DNA of 64,000 nt from Antedon mediterranea (Eukaryota > Echinodermata > Crinoidea > Comatulida > Antedonidae), in NCBI RefSeq assembly GCF_964355755.1, contig NC_092676.1:7236288-7300287 (forward strand), written 5' to 3'. The translations under genes and the position numbers were made by a program. Under the pieces are notes generated by a model. The model was given only the letters and a program-made list of their open reading frames with translations. It ran no database searches and was not told where the DNA came from. Below are positions 46,115-57,042 of the stretch, piece after piece; positions within the stretch are counted from its first letter, which is position 1, and the number at the start of each line of letters is the position of its first letter.

Positions 46115-47253
46115 TAATGCAGGCTAGCAAACAGAATAGAATAATTATTACCGATAAGGGTCAGAGGTTAAATAATTAGGCCTATATCTAAATTGATATC
46201 AAAATCAATTAAGGAAAGCAGTTGATAGTGATGTACACAACAAATACACGTGAATCTATTAATTAGCATATTAAAAAGGTGCTTTGAGCTGGTACTACAC
46301 TCATCTTCCGATTGTTCTTTTAGCAGTTGAAATAAAATTTCTTTAATCAGAGGCGGATAGGGAGGTGCAGATATTTTTTTATACATCGCCATTTTGATAA
46401 TAACCATAAATATAAAATATTTTTTCATTTTCTATTTGCAATTACTGTATCTATCTTATGACATGACGGTAATATAAAAAGGTATTTCTCTATGGTCGTA
46501 TAACTGTCGCCCTCTTTGCAAATCTGCATAGTCTGCCATTGACGATTAACAACTGAAATAATACACTAATAGCGTTCCATACCTATGGTAGTAAATTATG
46601 AATACCTTCAGTGGATTAGGATTTTCCCATGGAAAGATGGAACAATTAGTTTATTGGAATTTGATATACTGACTATTTCTAAATAATTCCTGTATAATTC
46701 TATATTAATTTGCTTCCAATTATGTTTGGATCATCTTAGGCCTATTTGTATTACGACGTTTGTAACTATTTTTAGAATAATTATATGTTTACAATATTTG
46801 CATATTAATATTATTGCTCGGCCAGATGGCTCAGCCTATCATTCATACTAAATCAAATAATCAGTAATCGGCAAAGGAAGATTCTGAAATAAATCGTTTT
46901 AAAGCCAAATAACAAAGATTCGTATGAAAAGCGTTTGCAATTTTATGATCTTCGAACTTTTTGTACAAGGTAATTGGTATCATAATAAAAATTCTGGTTG
47001 TTTGTATGCATTATTCCCTATGTCTTTATTTTTAATTTTAAAAACAGCTGACACCGTGTTATGGGGTCGATTTGCTACTCTCGATTCAGTGAGGAAAGAG
47101 GAGTAACGGGATTTTACTAATTTGAGAACCAATAATTGAAACAGTTGTGGCCGGCAAGGGATAACGAGAATCACATGACGCACCCCGCGCTTGGTTTTCC
47201 ATAACTATGTAATGTTTAGGCGTGTGCACAACATTCTCCACGTAATGACATCA
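46115..47253. other. no gene seen
   Basis: 3' flank of PAQR copy A, AT-rich. Frames of 60-86 codons lack any recognisable domain. Confidence 0.5.
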
Positions 47254-47423
47254 TAAAGGCCAAGTTACAAAGACGAGCGGTAACGGCAAGCGGAAAACCG
47301 CGTAGCTTGTCCCACGTAAAGTCTGTTATCCTGTCCGGAAATCGCCCGTCTGTTCCGCCGCGTTGTGATGGTCATAAGGATATTTTTGTTATCGTTACCG
47401 CTCGTCTGTGTAATTGGCCTTAT
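47254..47423. mobile_element. MITE-2 copy
   Basis: AAAGGCCAAGTTACAAAGACG + AGCGGTAACGG at the left, CCGCTCGTCTGTGTAATTGG + CCTTA at the right. Confidence 0.8.
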
Positions 47424-47514
47424 GTGGAGACCCCGGCCGGCCGGCCAATCCAGACGTATTTGTTTTAAGGGAATGCTAACATAGTTATCAAGTTCATGTA
47501 ATTTTTTAGCTGTG

Positions 47515-47708
47515 TCAAAATGAGGCCGTGCGACATCTGTGCCCCAAGTGGAACGGTAAGCGGAGCGGAAGATCGACTTATTTTTGTCCCACGAATCGTA
47601 TCTATCCTAAGCGGGTTTCCGCTCAAGCGGCCATCATCCGCTTCACGGTTTGTGTAAATGGTCATATACATTTTACCGTTTACAGCTCGTCTGTGTAAAT
47701 TGGCCTTC
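47515..47708. mobile_element. MITE-2 copy, left end degenerate
   Basis: AACGGTAAGCGGAGCGGAAG inside and the right end CAGCTCGTCTGTGTAAATTG + GCCTT are clear; the left TIR is eroded. Confidence 0.65.
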
Positions 47709-47997
47709 CAAGTTCCAACACTAGAGGAATCGGGTGTTTTTAGTCGGCATAATTCATCTGGGCACTGCTCAGGGCCCCCATAAGCCCCGGCCCCTGGGTT
47801 TAGTCATTGAGCTCTCATATCCGTTACGCGCGCCACTGACGCACGCACCGAGCACGTCCCCGTAGTAAACTCAGACCGATGTATCCAGTATTAGCCAATG
47901 AGTGTGCGTTCTAACTCTATTGGTGCATGTCTTTTAACACGTTTTATTGATTGACGTAAAGATAAACCGGGACCACTTTTACCCCGAAGTTGCGCGA

Positions 47998-48222
47998 TGG
48001 CAGGGTAGGCCCAGTCTGGGTAGGCCCAGTCTGGGTAGGCCCAGTCTGGGTAGGCCCAGTCTGGGTAGGCCCAGTCAGGGTAGGCCCAGTCAGGGTAGGC
48101 CCAGTCAGGGTAGGCCCAGTCTGGGTAGGCCCAGTCAGGGTAGGCCCAGTCTGGGTAGGCCCAGTCTGGGTAGGCCCAGTCTGGGTAGGCCCAGTCAGGG
48201 TAGGCCCAGTCTGGGTAGGCCG
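47998..48222. repeat. 15-bp minisatellite, about 15 copies
   Basis: Unit TGGGTAGGCCCAGTC with a T/A switch (CTGGG or CAGGG) distributed irregularly along the array, a natural repeat-variant map. The 15-bp period keeps frames open on both strands (YPDWA, GRPSL/GRPSQ); these are not genes. Confidence 0.95.
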
Positions 48223-48289
48223 GGGGCTGGGATTCGTGTCGACTCAAGAATGTGAAGTAATTATCTTTCAAATTATTATTATTATTAAT

Positions 48290-49101
48290 ATTATTATTAT
48301 TATTATTCTTTATTTCATATAAAACATCAAAAACATTAGACACCACCATGCCACAAGTTACCACTAGTGGCCAAAGGCCAGATTGTGGGTAACTTTTACA
48401 TGCTATGTACCTAGACCAATAAAAATATACAAAATTGAAACATACAAAATAATAAATTATACAAAAATTAGTGAAAATCAGGCGTTAAGCAGGCGGATAA
48501 AATAAGGGATTGGGCTGTTACTGAAACGGGCGGTTCTGGATGGTAATTGTGAAATGTTATTACTATTACGGAGCAACCTCCCATGACTTTCAAACCGTGT
48601 CACCGGTAAAAGATCAGCAGAATGAACAGTCTGAGATATTCCCTTGGCAAATTTGAGACTGTGAGCTATTCTCCTATCAGTAAGGGATGAGATGTTACAG
48701 ACCTTTAGAGCTTTGCCATACGAACTAAAATCCCTTCCCAATATGGTACGGCATGCTCTGCGTTGGACAGATTCTATAGAGTTGCTAAGCGATTTGGTTA
48801 AGCCGGGGTGCCATACAACATCGGTATATTCAAGGAGGGGTCTAATATACCCACAGTAGACAGAGTATAGTTCATCAGGGTTGAAGCCAAATTTCTTTAG
48901 ACTCCTTAAAATAAAAATCTTCCTATTAGCCTTGAGGACAATATCCCCAATATGCTTATCCCATTTTAAGTTATTTTGTAACGTGACTCCAAGTATTTTA
49001 GCATGAGTGACAAATGCTAGTTCGTTACCCCCGATATAAATTTTATTTTCAGGAATATTCCTTTTACTAAAACATATTTGTAGTGCCTGGCATTTAGCAC
49101 G
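48290..49101 (-). mobile_element. LINE 3' fragment (CR1/L2/Jockey-like ORF2 C-terminus)
   Basis: On the minus strand an uninterrupted frame runs from 49101 to the stop at 48478 (about 207 codons). It contains the end of a reverse transcriptase: ILGVTLQNNLKWDKHI, RSLKKFGFNPDELYSVYCGY, RPLLEYTDVVWHPGLTKSL and SIESVQRRACRTILGR, hallmark post-RT motifs of CR1/Jockey-type LINEs. After the stop, about 190 bp of 3' UTR end in an (AAT)n tail (plus strand TTATTATTA, 48269-48310). It is 5'-truncated and has no start codon, but no inactivating stop in what remains, so the insertion may be fairly young. Confidence 0.85.
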
Positions 49102-50356
49102 TTAGTACAGTACATTTAAACATAATTATTAACAACAATTGCCTTGATTTGCGCATAGAGATAATAGTCCACTATAAAAATTGCCCAAGAGAATGTTAAT
49201 TTGTAGAATTATTAAACAGTTATTTAACAAAAATGATGCCGCCCTTCATTATGACGGAATTTCTAACGATGGCTGACACTTACAGTCAGTCAAGCATATC
49301 GAATTATAAAAGCATGTCCTTGGATTTCATCTATTGTATTCATTCATAAATCGGATATACTAGGCTGAATAGTTGAATCATAGTCGTCGTCACTGTAAAT
49401 ACAGCCAAGGCTCAAACCGTATGTGAGATCATGTAACAAATTATCGTATGACGACAAGTCAGGCTCAGGGTAAACAAACTGTGAGTTTAATTTAAGTAAT
49501 TTTCTGTTGATTTGTCATAATTACGTCATTAGGTTTGCCCGTGAATGAGATCGGGTAATTAGTGACTGGGTGGGGCGAACACCGACTTAGTTACGCACGA
49601 CAACCGTATACTCAAGTTTGATTGATTGTAAAGTAGGCCTATATGCACTATAATTAGGCCTAAACTAGAAAGACTGTTTTGGTAAAATCATAGAGAGATA
49701 ATCTCTACTATATATAGTATTTATTATGATGGTAGCCAATCAAAGCAACGTTGCAGAATGCGCTTGGTACCGAAAATAAGTTTTGAAACTAAAACACAGT
49801 TATTAGGCATACTATGTTGGTTCGAAAGGATCAACGGTATAAGATAAGTAGGTCTACAAATGCAGTTACATTTTTTATTGAACTCAATTAATCAAAACAA
49901 AATGAGAGTAAAACAGTCGGATTCTATACGCATGAAAAACCATCATTAATTTACAATAATAAAGGCAATTGCTTATTGTGAAATCCAGCGATGCATAACA
50001 ATAGGACTTTGGTGAATCCTTCAATAATCCGTTTAATTCCTGTATATTGTATAGAGGAACTCCTTGTAAAGATAAGGTCTCGCATTTGCCTTTGTAGGAG
50101 TGTAGTGGAACAGTGAAACCACAGGAAGTGTGGTTTCATAATACACGGTAAACAATTATGGGAACTGTTTGTTTACATTTAACCTACCGGCACAGTGTAA
50201 GGGTTTTTACATATTTTTGTCTCCTTTGGAATACCATATTCAAGGGGACACCACCCCTATTAAGAGGACACTTTCCTGTGAAACGAACGAGGGGAAATAT
50301 TTTAACATAACATATACCCCAACTATTAAGGGGACAACCTAATTAAAGGAGAGCGG
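49102..50356. other. no gene seen
   Basis: AT-rich intergenic. Phrases like GGGGACACCACCCCTATTAA (about 50243) resemble the low-complexity repeats at 37370-37660. Confidence 0.5.
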
Positions 50357-50552
50357 CCAGTGGCGCAACGGGCATGAGCGCTTACTGACTAACCCCAGGG
50401 CCCCGGAGCTATGGGGGCCCGTCAGTTCCCAGAGGAAAACCAGACATTAAAATATGCCGAAAAGGATGAAACACCCGAAGCCTGCGGCGTTGGAACTTGG
50501 AGGGCCACTTAGGGTTCCTAAACTTTAGCCCTCTGCACTATACGCCACTGGG
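50357..50552. mobile_element. short MITE with CAGTGGCG ends
   Basis: CCAGTGGCGCAACGGGC at the left and TATACGCCACTGG at the right; GGCCCCGGAGC, GGAGGGCCACTTAGGG inside. Relative of 21675-21835. Confidence 0.65.
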
Positions 50553-51039
50553 CGCGACACTTGTTGGGTCTCGAAGATGTTCCTCAGTGGTTCTACTGTG
50601 TTTTACATATCAGAGACAGAGCGGGCCTAAATCCAAATCGTTCTTAATTCACTTAAAATCATGTGCCCATTGTATTATGTGCTATCCTCTGTATAGTTTC
50701 AATCGCTATCCACACCTTGATCGATACAGAAAACAGGAAAAGTCTTAGAACAAGGGAAGCGTAGAAATAAATTGAAACGGAAATACTGTATGAAACAGCG
50801 ATCAATTATTATACACTTGAAACAATATGAAATTAAGTAATTTTTGTATTAGATATTATACAGTTTTAACGAAGAGGTGTCCCCGGTAAAACAATTATAA
50901 ATACAGTATATCAAATTATTACATTAAATTCAATTTAATTTTGCTTTTATTTAAGGTTTAAATCCATAGCACAAGCTACAAAACATATCGCAGCACATAA
51001 GAACAAACATGGTATAACGATATAAATATATATTTGGAA

Positions 51040-51180
51040 AAAATTCCTTCACTTGCACTGATAAAGGGCAGTGTTGACCGAAAGCTCTGCTAACTTTTCT
51101 GGCTGTTTTACTTATCGTTTTGATTTAGTTTTTCGCTTTTTTTTGTATCTCCATTTAGATCCAGCCACTGATATCCACAG
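51040..51180 (+). mobile_element. possible Penelope-like element remnant with hammerhead-like core
   Basis: CACTGATAAAGGGCAGTG followed by TTGACCGAAAGCTCTGC resembles the CTGATGA ... GAAA core of hammerhead ribozyme motifs found in the ends of Penelope-like retroelements. Here the core is CTGATAA instead of CTGATGA and one stem II pair is lost (GGGC/GACC), so it should be inactive. No reverse transcriptase is present. The match may be chance plus family memory. Confidence 0.35.
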
Positions 51181-52111
51181 CATTGTCATTTTTTCAGTAA
51201 TTTGCCTTTGGATTTATATTTGAAAAGAAAGCTATATTACTAATTATATTATATTATGAAACATTAACCGGATCAGATCATCTGATGATCTCCATCATTT
51301 TGTAATGAAGTCTGGATAATTCAAATACATTCTCTATTTTTTCAAAATTACAGTAGAATCTCTCTTTTGCGACATATTTGTTTTCTACCACTATACAGTC
51401 AACCCCTATTCAGGGGAGAAATAAAAGGGGATACTTCGTGGCCCCAAAGCATTCTCCTTACTTGTGTTCTATTGCATTAGACACCCTTAGCAAAAGAATA
51501 CGCCGTGTAGCATAACTCTGCACACAAAAAGAAAAGAAAATATGTTTCTTAATTGTGTAGCCTATATGAGCCAACGGAAATACCAATAGATTATTAGATA
51601 TATTTAATAGAAAAGTGACCTTGTTTCAAAATCTAGTTAAATTTCTAACAGGATTATGTTGGTTTTGTTTTGCAGTGACTTCCCGGATATAATCTGTTAT
51701 TGTTTTCAGCAAGGAGTGACCACGGTTATTGTGTTCTGCTTGGGTCATTTATTTGATGGTATGACGCGGTTTTAACTCACAGTCAACAAGAACTTGATGT
51801 GTATACAGTGAGCCTAGCGTGGAAACTGCTTTTAGTAAGTATATAACGTAGATAAGTTAAAAATCATACACAGACAAGGGTTATAAAAACATAACATAAA
51901 ATACTGAGCGAACTTTCTATTCTCACAAAAAAAAGGAGGAAGGAAGCGTCGATGATTTGTAAATTATAAAGCGTCTCATAATTGAATTGTCGACCTTTCA
52001 CACTCGAGTCATGTTGCAACAAACATGAGCAACATTATCAATTTCTTCAATTCCCCCAAATATATGGGAGTCTATTCGATTCTCGGTCAAATTCGGCTCG
52101 CCCTCCTTTAA

Positions 52112-52300
52112 AGGCCGATTTACACAGACGACAGGTGACGGCAGGCCTAATAAAAATATAGAATTTTTGTACTCCTATTACTATTTACACAAATGAAGGA
52201 GGAACAGACGGGCGGTTTCCGCTCAGGATAGATACTACGTGAGACAAGCTACGTGGTTTCCCGCTTACCGTTGCCACTCGTCTGTGAAAATTGGCCTTAA
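52112..52300. mobile_element. MITE-2 copy in duplicon 1
   Basis: AAAGGCCGATTTACACAGACG at the left, CCACTCGTCTGTGAAAATTG + GCCTTAA at the right. A CAGGCCTA octamer at 52142 interrupts the family phrase ACGGTAATAAAA. Confidence 0.8.
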
Positions 52301-52495
52301 TTCGCATCTGAACTAAATGTAGGACAGCCATACTAATATGTATACGAATAGGCCTACTTTAAAACAAATTACGTCAGCACTTTCCATAATAGAAACGGCA
52401 GCTTATCTGTGGATTGTATTCGGTTTTACAAATTATTTGTCGATTGATAGATATTGTGTTTATTTTCTAGGTGTATAAACCAAAGATCAACGAAA

Positions 52496-53638
52496 ATGTC
52501 GACTGTACGAGTGTTCCGTGATGACCAACTTCCGAAAGTCTTTCACGAACCATTCATCAAAACGGGATATCGAGCATGTGAAACGAGTCTTTCCGAGTGT
52601 TTACGAAGTGCATTATACAGGACGAACGAAACCTTGAATTTTTGGACGCATTTTGTACCATTTTTATACTTCTTATGCCGCATATTTTATCTTAGTTCCT
52701 ACCTCGACTTTCTAAACGATCCGTTCACATGGCCGTTGCTTGGTCAACTTGTATGCTCTTGTTTGTATTTGTCAGCGAGCAGTGTTGCTCATCTGTTTTG
52801 CTGTCTGTCTGAACGAGCCCGTCACGTCTGCTTCTTTTTCGACTACTCATCGCTGGGAATGTACAGTCTAGGCTGCTGCGTCGCCTATAGATTTTACGCT
52901 TTCCCGCACAATTTGATGAACACAAACTACTTCTTTTTATACATCCCTATTGCTGCATTAAACGCTGTTTTCATGTGCACGTGTGGTGCATCCGGTTCAC
53001 GGTTTATGAAAGAGAGTTTATTTCGTCATCTGTGTCGTCTTTCATCGTTTATGTTCCCGTATATATTTTGCAGCCTTCCTCTTTTATACCGCGTAACCGC
53101 CTGCCCAGACGACGAATGTGACGCACCGTCAGTTGTCGTACACCGATGGCAATTCGTCGCGGCCTTTTTCACTGCCTTGATCTACGCATCCCACTTTCCA
53201 GAAAGGTTTGCTCCGGGCAAGTTCGACGTCTTCTTTCACAGTCATCAGCTGTTCCACATTGTTGCCAGTATAGCGACTAATCTACAGGTAGATGCCCTTT
53301 TAATAGACATAAAAGAACGAAGAGATTTCCTTATTGCAACCATTGGAATTCCAACGTTTTGGTATTCGATCGGAATTCTCTCAATTATATTCGGCATAAA
53401 ACTCTTCCTTATTTTGGTGTTTTCAATTAAAGTTTACAGCAAAGCAGAGAATAAACACGTTTACGGTGAAATTGTTGAAAATAGTTGTAGGCCTACTACC
53501 GATCACGGAACATGCGCACACGTTTGCAATGGTGGAAGAAATCTTACCAACGGATCGTGTGTCGTTACCAATAATGGCAAACGTAAAAATAATAACCATA
53601 CACACAAGTCAAGAAAAACGAAGTTGAAAAATCATTGA
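52496..53638 (+). CDS. membrane progestin receptor gamma-like, PAQR copy B
   Basis: PAQR5-like receptor, 380 aa. ATG 52496 (MSTVRVFRDDQLPKVF) is chosen over the upstream TTG frame at 52454 since that frame crosses the acceptor TATTTTCTAG at about 52470. A likely 5' UTR exon is 51710-51834. Motifs: E18-P-F-I-K-T-G-Y-R26, TNETLNFWTH at 43-52, S95/H99 (SSVAH), D116 (FDYSS), H250-x3-H254 (HSHQLFH), i.e. the full PAQR metal site. Hydrophobic segments fit seven helices. The tail has an in-frame 6-bp gain (residues R-P within SCRPTT) absent from copy C and a basic end (KRKNNNHTHKSRKTKLK). Confidence 0.93.
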   Translation: MSTVRVFRDDQLPKVFHEPFIKTGYRACETSLSECLRSALYRTNETLNFWTHFVPFLYFLCRIFYLSSYLDFLNDPFTWPLLGQLVCSCLYLSASSVAHLFCCLSERARHVCFFFDYSSLGMYSLGCCVAYRFYAFPHNLMNTNYFFLYIPIAALNAVFMCTCGASGSRFMKESLFRHLCRLSSFMFPYIFCSLPLLYRVTACPDDECDAPSVVVHRWQFVAAFFTALIYASHFPERFAPGKFDVFFHSHQLFHIVASIATNLQVDALLIDIKERRDFLIATIGIPTFWYSIGILSIIFGIKLFLILVFSIKVYSKAENKHVYGEIVENSCRPTTDHGTCAHVCNGGRNLTNGSCVVTNNGKRKNNNHTHKSRKTKLKNH

Positions 53639-54027
53639 TTTAACATCAGGCTTCAGAAGCGTTTTTTTTCTTTAATATTTTGCGACGCTGGTCACTAGAT
53701 ATAAATATTATAATAATGATAATTTTTCGCTTTAAAAACTGGACAATTATAGTTATTATCTTTTGTTTTTTTTTATGATATGCAATGTAGCAATAAGACA
53801 ATGCAATTTTTATACCGCTGCGCGATAAGTTGAGGGCGTAACTAGCCCATGTTTTCATAATAACTTAATTAGTTTAATTAGATGTGAGTTTGTTGTGCTG
53901 TATTTAATTCCACACACTTGCCTCTGTTTGGATTGTGCACTTATTCAACAAAGATAGTTATATATTTTCTAACTTTATAAAACACAGAATTTAGCTGATA
54001 TTTTCTACAATCAAAAGTGATGTATTA

Positions 54028-54357
54028 TTGGTTCCAACTATAGGACACAACGCAAAGACGTAATTTCAACTCAAGTGAATTGACCAATCACAGAGACAGT
54101 TAAGATGATACATCACCCCGTGATTGGCCAAACTGCTTGTGGTGCGGTTACGTCCTTGTATTGCGTCCTAGTGGGAACCAGGAATAAAGCGTGGTTCCCA
54201 TTAGAACGCAACGCAGTGACGTATCGACGCAAAGTGCTGTATAGCGTAATCACAACGCAATAGTGCTGCAAACATCGTAGGTTTGATTTCACGCAGGCGG
54301 GGCAAACACAATGATTGGAAGGGCATTTTCTTACGTTGCGTGCAAGTGGGAACCAAG
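54028..54357. mobile_element. two adjacent MITE-5 copies (TGGTTCCCACTAG ends)
   Basis: First: about 54030-54181, TTGGTTCCAACTATAGGAC ... CCTAGTGGGAACCA. Second: about 54191-54357, GTGGTTCCCATTAGAACGCA ... GCAAGTGGGAACCA. Both have internal inverted ACGCAACGCA/CAATCACAG phrases. Both are also present in duplicon 2 (58834-59173), so they predate the duplication. Confidence 0.8.
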
Positions 54358-54941
54358 CTTAAGTCATGTAAGGTTGTGGGCATGATGCTTTATCACTGAA
54401 GAAATAAAAGCACGTATATATAAATTAAATTATTAGTAATGTTCAGTAATCATGATACGTCTAAATCAACAAGCATTTATTTTGTCCAATAACTTACATA
54501 GGCCATAAATACAATGCAACACACTCGGACAAACGGCCAGCTTGAACATGTATTCGGTTTTTTTGTGATTTGTATGGTCTAACAATTTAGAACTATACGA
54601 CAGACGGATAAAATGGTAGCCTAATATGACGAGACTAGATGCCAACAATTTAAGTTAAAACTGTTTTTCGGAGGTTATCCTCTCACAATTATACTCGAAA
54701 AGAATGAACTCCATAACCGATCACCTGGAAGAGAACAATGGTAACACAATATGTCATAATCCTTAAATTCAATATTTTAAACGAAGTTTCTTTTACTTTT
54801 ACCAAAAAAATAAAATTTAAATATTTTTTACAGTTAACTTCTTACGAGTAAATCGTATGACAAATCACAAATGAACTAAAAATAATATCGTTATACGTAC
54901 TGTAACAGTTTCACAAAGAAAGTTGTTTACAATAAGACTTA

Positions 54942-55075
54942 TGGTCTAGCTGTTCACACAATTAAACTTTATGTAACAATGTTTTGCTTATGGACACAAT
55001 GACGTCATATCACTACTACATTGTGCATATCACACTTTTATTTATCAATTCCAATTTGTTGTGCAGACAGAGATT
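54942..55075. mobile_element. MITE-1 copy in duplicon 1
   Basis: Degraded arms TTAAACTTTATGTAACA and AGACAGAGATTAAGAG; collinear with 59829-59955. Confidence 0.65.
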
Positions 55076-56477
55076 AAGAGGTTAAATTGGCATAATGCAG
55101 AACCCAGTAGCTTGGACCTATAGTGATAGTTACAATGTAAGGCGTAACGAATTGGGAAAAGGCCCTTGTTTAGCGCTCCTATGGGCCCTCCAACACAGGG
55201 TTGTTGCATTGGGCTGCTGTGCTCATGCTCTAGAACTCTTAAGCTTTGGGGCCCCTGGGTTTAACCGGATAAAAAACTTCTAGGTGCTTTCGATGGCAAA
55301 AAGACCTTGATCTAAATATCTACATCAGCCTGTTAATCCAACGAACACTATTTATTTAAAAACAAATTTAAAAGGAATCAAATCCGACGTTATTCGCATA
55401 GAATATATTGTAAATACTTATTCAAAACGTGAAATCAGTACAATAGTTTGCCAAAACTAAACAATCGCTTAATCGCCGATTGTTCAGATAGGTCTCGGTA
55501 CGATCAGTAGGTAAAGCTTGGTACGTTCCCACTAGTTGAATTCCCACTATTTTTTAAAAAAAGACAAAAAAAAACTATAAAAAAAATATTATATGAAACA
55601 TTAACCGGATCAGATCATCTCTCATGATCTCCATCATTCTGTCTGTCTGGATAATTTAAATACATTCTTTTTTTTTTCATTCATATTTAAAACAAATTAC
55701 ATTAGAATCTCTCTTTTGCGAAATATTTGTTTTTAACACTATGGTCATCCCCTATTCAGGGGAGACCTAAAAGGGGATACTTCGTGGCCCCAAAACTGTC
55801 TCCTTTCTTGGGTTGTTCTACTGGTATTAGACACTCTCAGCATAAACAATCCGCCGTCTAGCACAACTCTGCACAAAAAAAGAAAATTATGTTTCTTAAC
55901 ACATAATTAGAGCCATCGGAAATACAAATAGATGATTATTAGTACAGAAAAGTGACCTTGTTTCAAAAACTGGTTTAATGGATAATGTTGGTTATGTTTT
56001 TCAGTGACTTATCGGATAGAATCTTTTATATTGTTTTCAGCAAAGAGTGACCATGGTTATTGTGTTCTGTTTGGGTCATTTATTTGATGGTGTGTTACTG
56101 TTTTAACTCACAGTCGACAAGAACTCGGTGTGTATACTGTGAGCCTAAGCGTTGAAGCTGCTTTTACAGTGAGTATTAAAACGTAGATAAGTTAAAAAGC
56201 CGTCAAATTTTACAAAGACAATCAGGAGGTTACCCTTTTGCTTACGAGGGACAGAATGAAAATACTAAGCGAAAATTTAACTTGTTCACGTTCACCAAAA
56301 AATTAGAGGAAGGAAGCGTCGATGATTTGTAAATTATAAAGCGTTTCATAATTGAGTTGTCGACACTCGAGTCATGTTGCAACAAACATGAGCAACATTA
56401 TCAATGTCTCCCTCCAATTCCTCCAAATGGGGGTCTATTCGATTCTCGGCCAATTTCGGCTCGCCCTGCTCCTCTAA

Positions 56478-56656
56478 AGCTTGGTTCCCACTAGAACGTA
56501 ACGCAAGGACGTAAACGCAACGCAAGCGTTTTAACCAATGACAAGCGAAGTTATAGACAGTTAGCAATCACAAGTGAATAAGCCATCGCTTGTGATTGGT
56601 CAATTCACTTGCGTTGCGTTATGTCCTTGTTTTGCGTCGCTAGTGGGAACCACACT
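56478..56656. mobile_element. MITE-5 copy, only in duplicon 2
   Basis: CTTGGTTCCCACTAGAACGT ... GCTAGTGGGAACCACA. In duplicon 1 the matching site (CTCCTTTAAAGGCCG, about 52106) is empty, so the element inserted after the duplication. Confidence 0.85.
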
Positions 56657-56658
56657 TT

Positions 56659-56850
56659 AAGGCCAATTTACGCAGACGACCATCAGTAACGAAAATTAAA
56701 ATATAGAATCGAAATCTATGTTACTCCTTATGACTGGTGGAGAATTGAACGGGCAGTTTCCGCCGCTCAGGATAGACACAGATTCTACGTGAGACAAGCT
56801 GCGTGGTTTTCCGCTTACCATTACCGCTCGTCTGTGAAAATTTGCCTTAA
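56659..56850. mobile_element. MITE-2 copy in duplicon 2
   Basis: AAGGCCAATTTACGCAGACG ... CCGCTCGTCTGTGAAAATTT + GCCTTAA; counterpart of 52112-52300. Confidence 0.8.
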
Positions 56851-57042
56851 TTCGCCTCTGAAATAATGTAGGACAGTTATGTAAATAAATATGTTCTTTT
56901 TTAGATTTCAGCAGCACTTTCTCTTAGAAACAACAGTTTATCTGTGGATCGATTGTAGGCCTATTCGGTTTTACAGATTAGTGATCGATTTAGTATAGAT
57001 GTTGTTTTATTTTCTAGGTGTGTAAACCAAAGATCGACGAAA

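Larger units (their letters stand above)
51255..55540 (+). repeat. segmental tandem duplication, copy 1 (contains PAQR copy B)
   Basis: From GAAACATTAACCGGATCAGA (about 51256) to GTACGATCAGTAGGTAAAGC (about 55498-55517) this segment is collinear with 55588-60380, including the PAQR coding exon, its 5' UTR exon and a chain of MITEs. The distal edge lies in a damaged TTCCCACTAG MITE end (about 55525). Confidence 0.9.

Noticed and set aside
47891-48364. Repeat protein (YPDWA or GRPSL) gene at the 15-bp array
   Set aside because: Both strands are open only because of the period; no promoter or domain, and the minus frame is simply flanked by low-complexity sequence.
52454-52495. N-terminal extension of PAQR copy B
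   Set aside because: The frame starts at TTG and crosses an intron acceptor; copy C has no such extension and both align from MSTVRVF.
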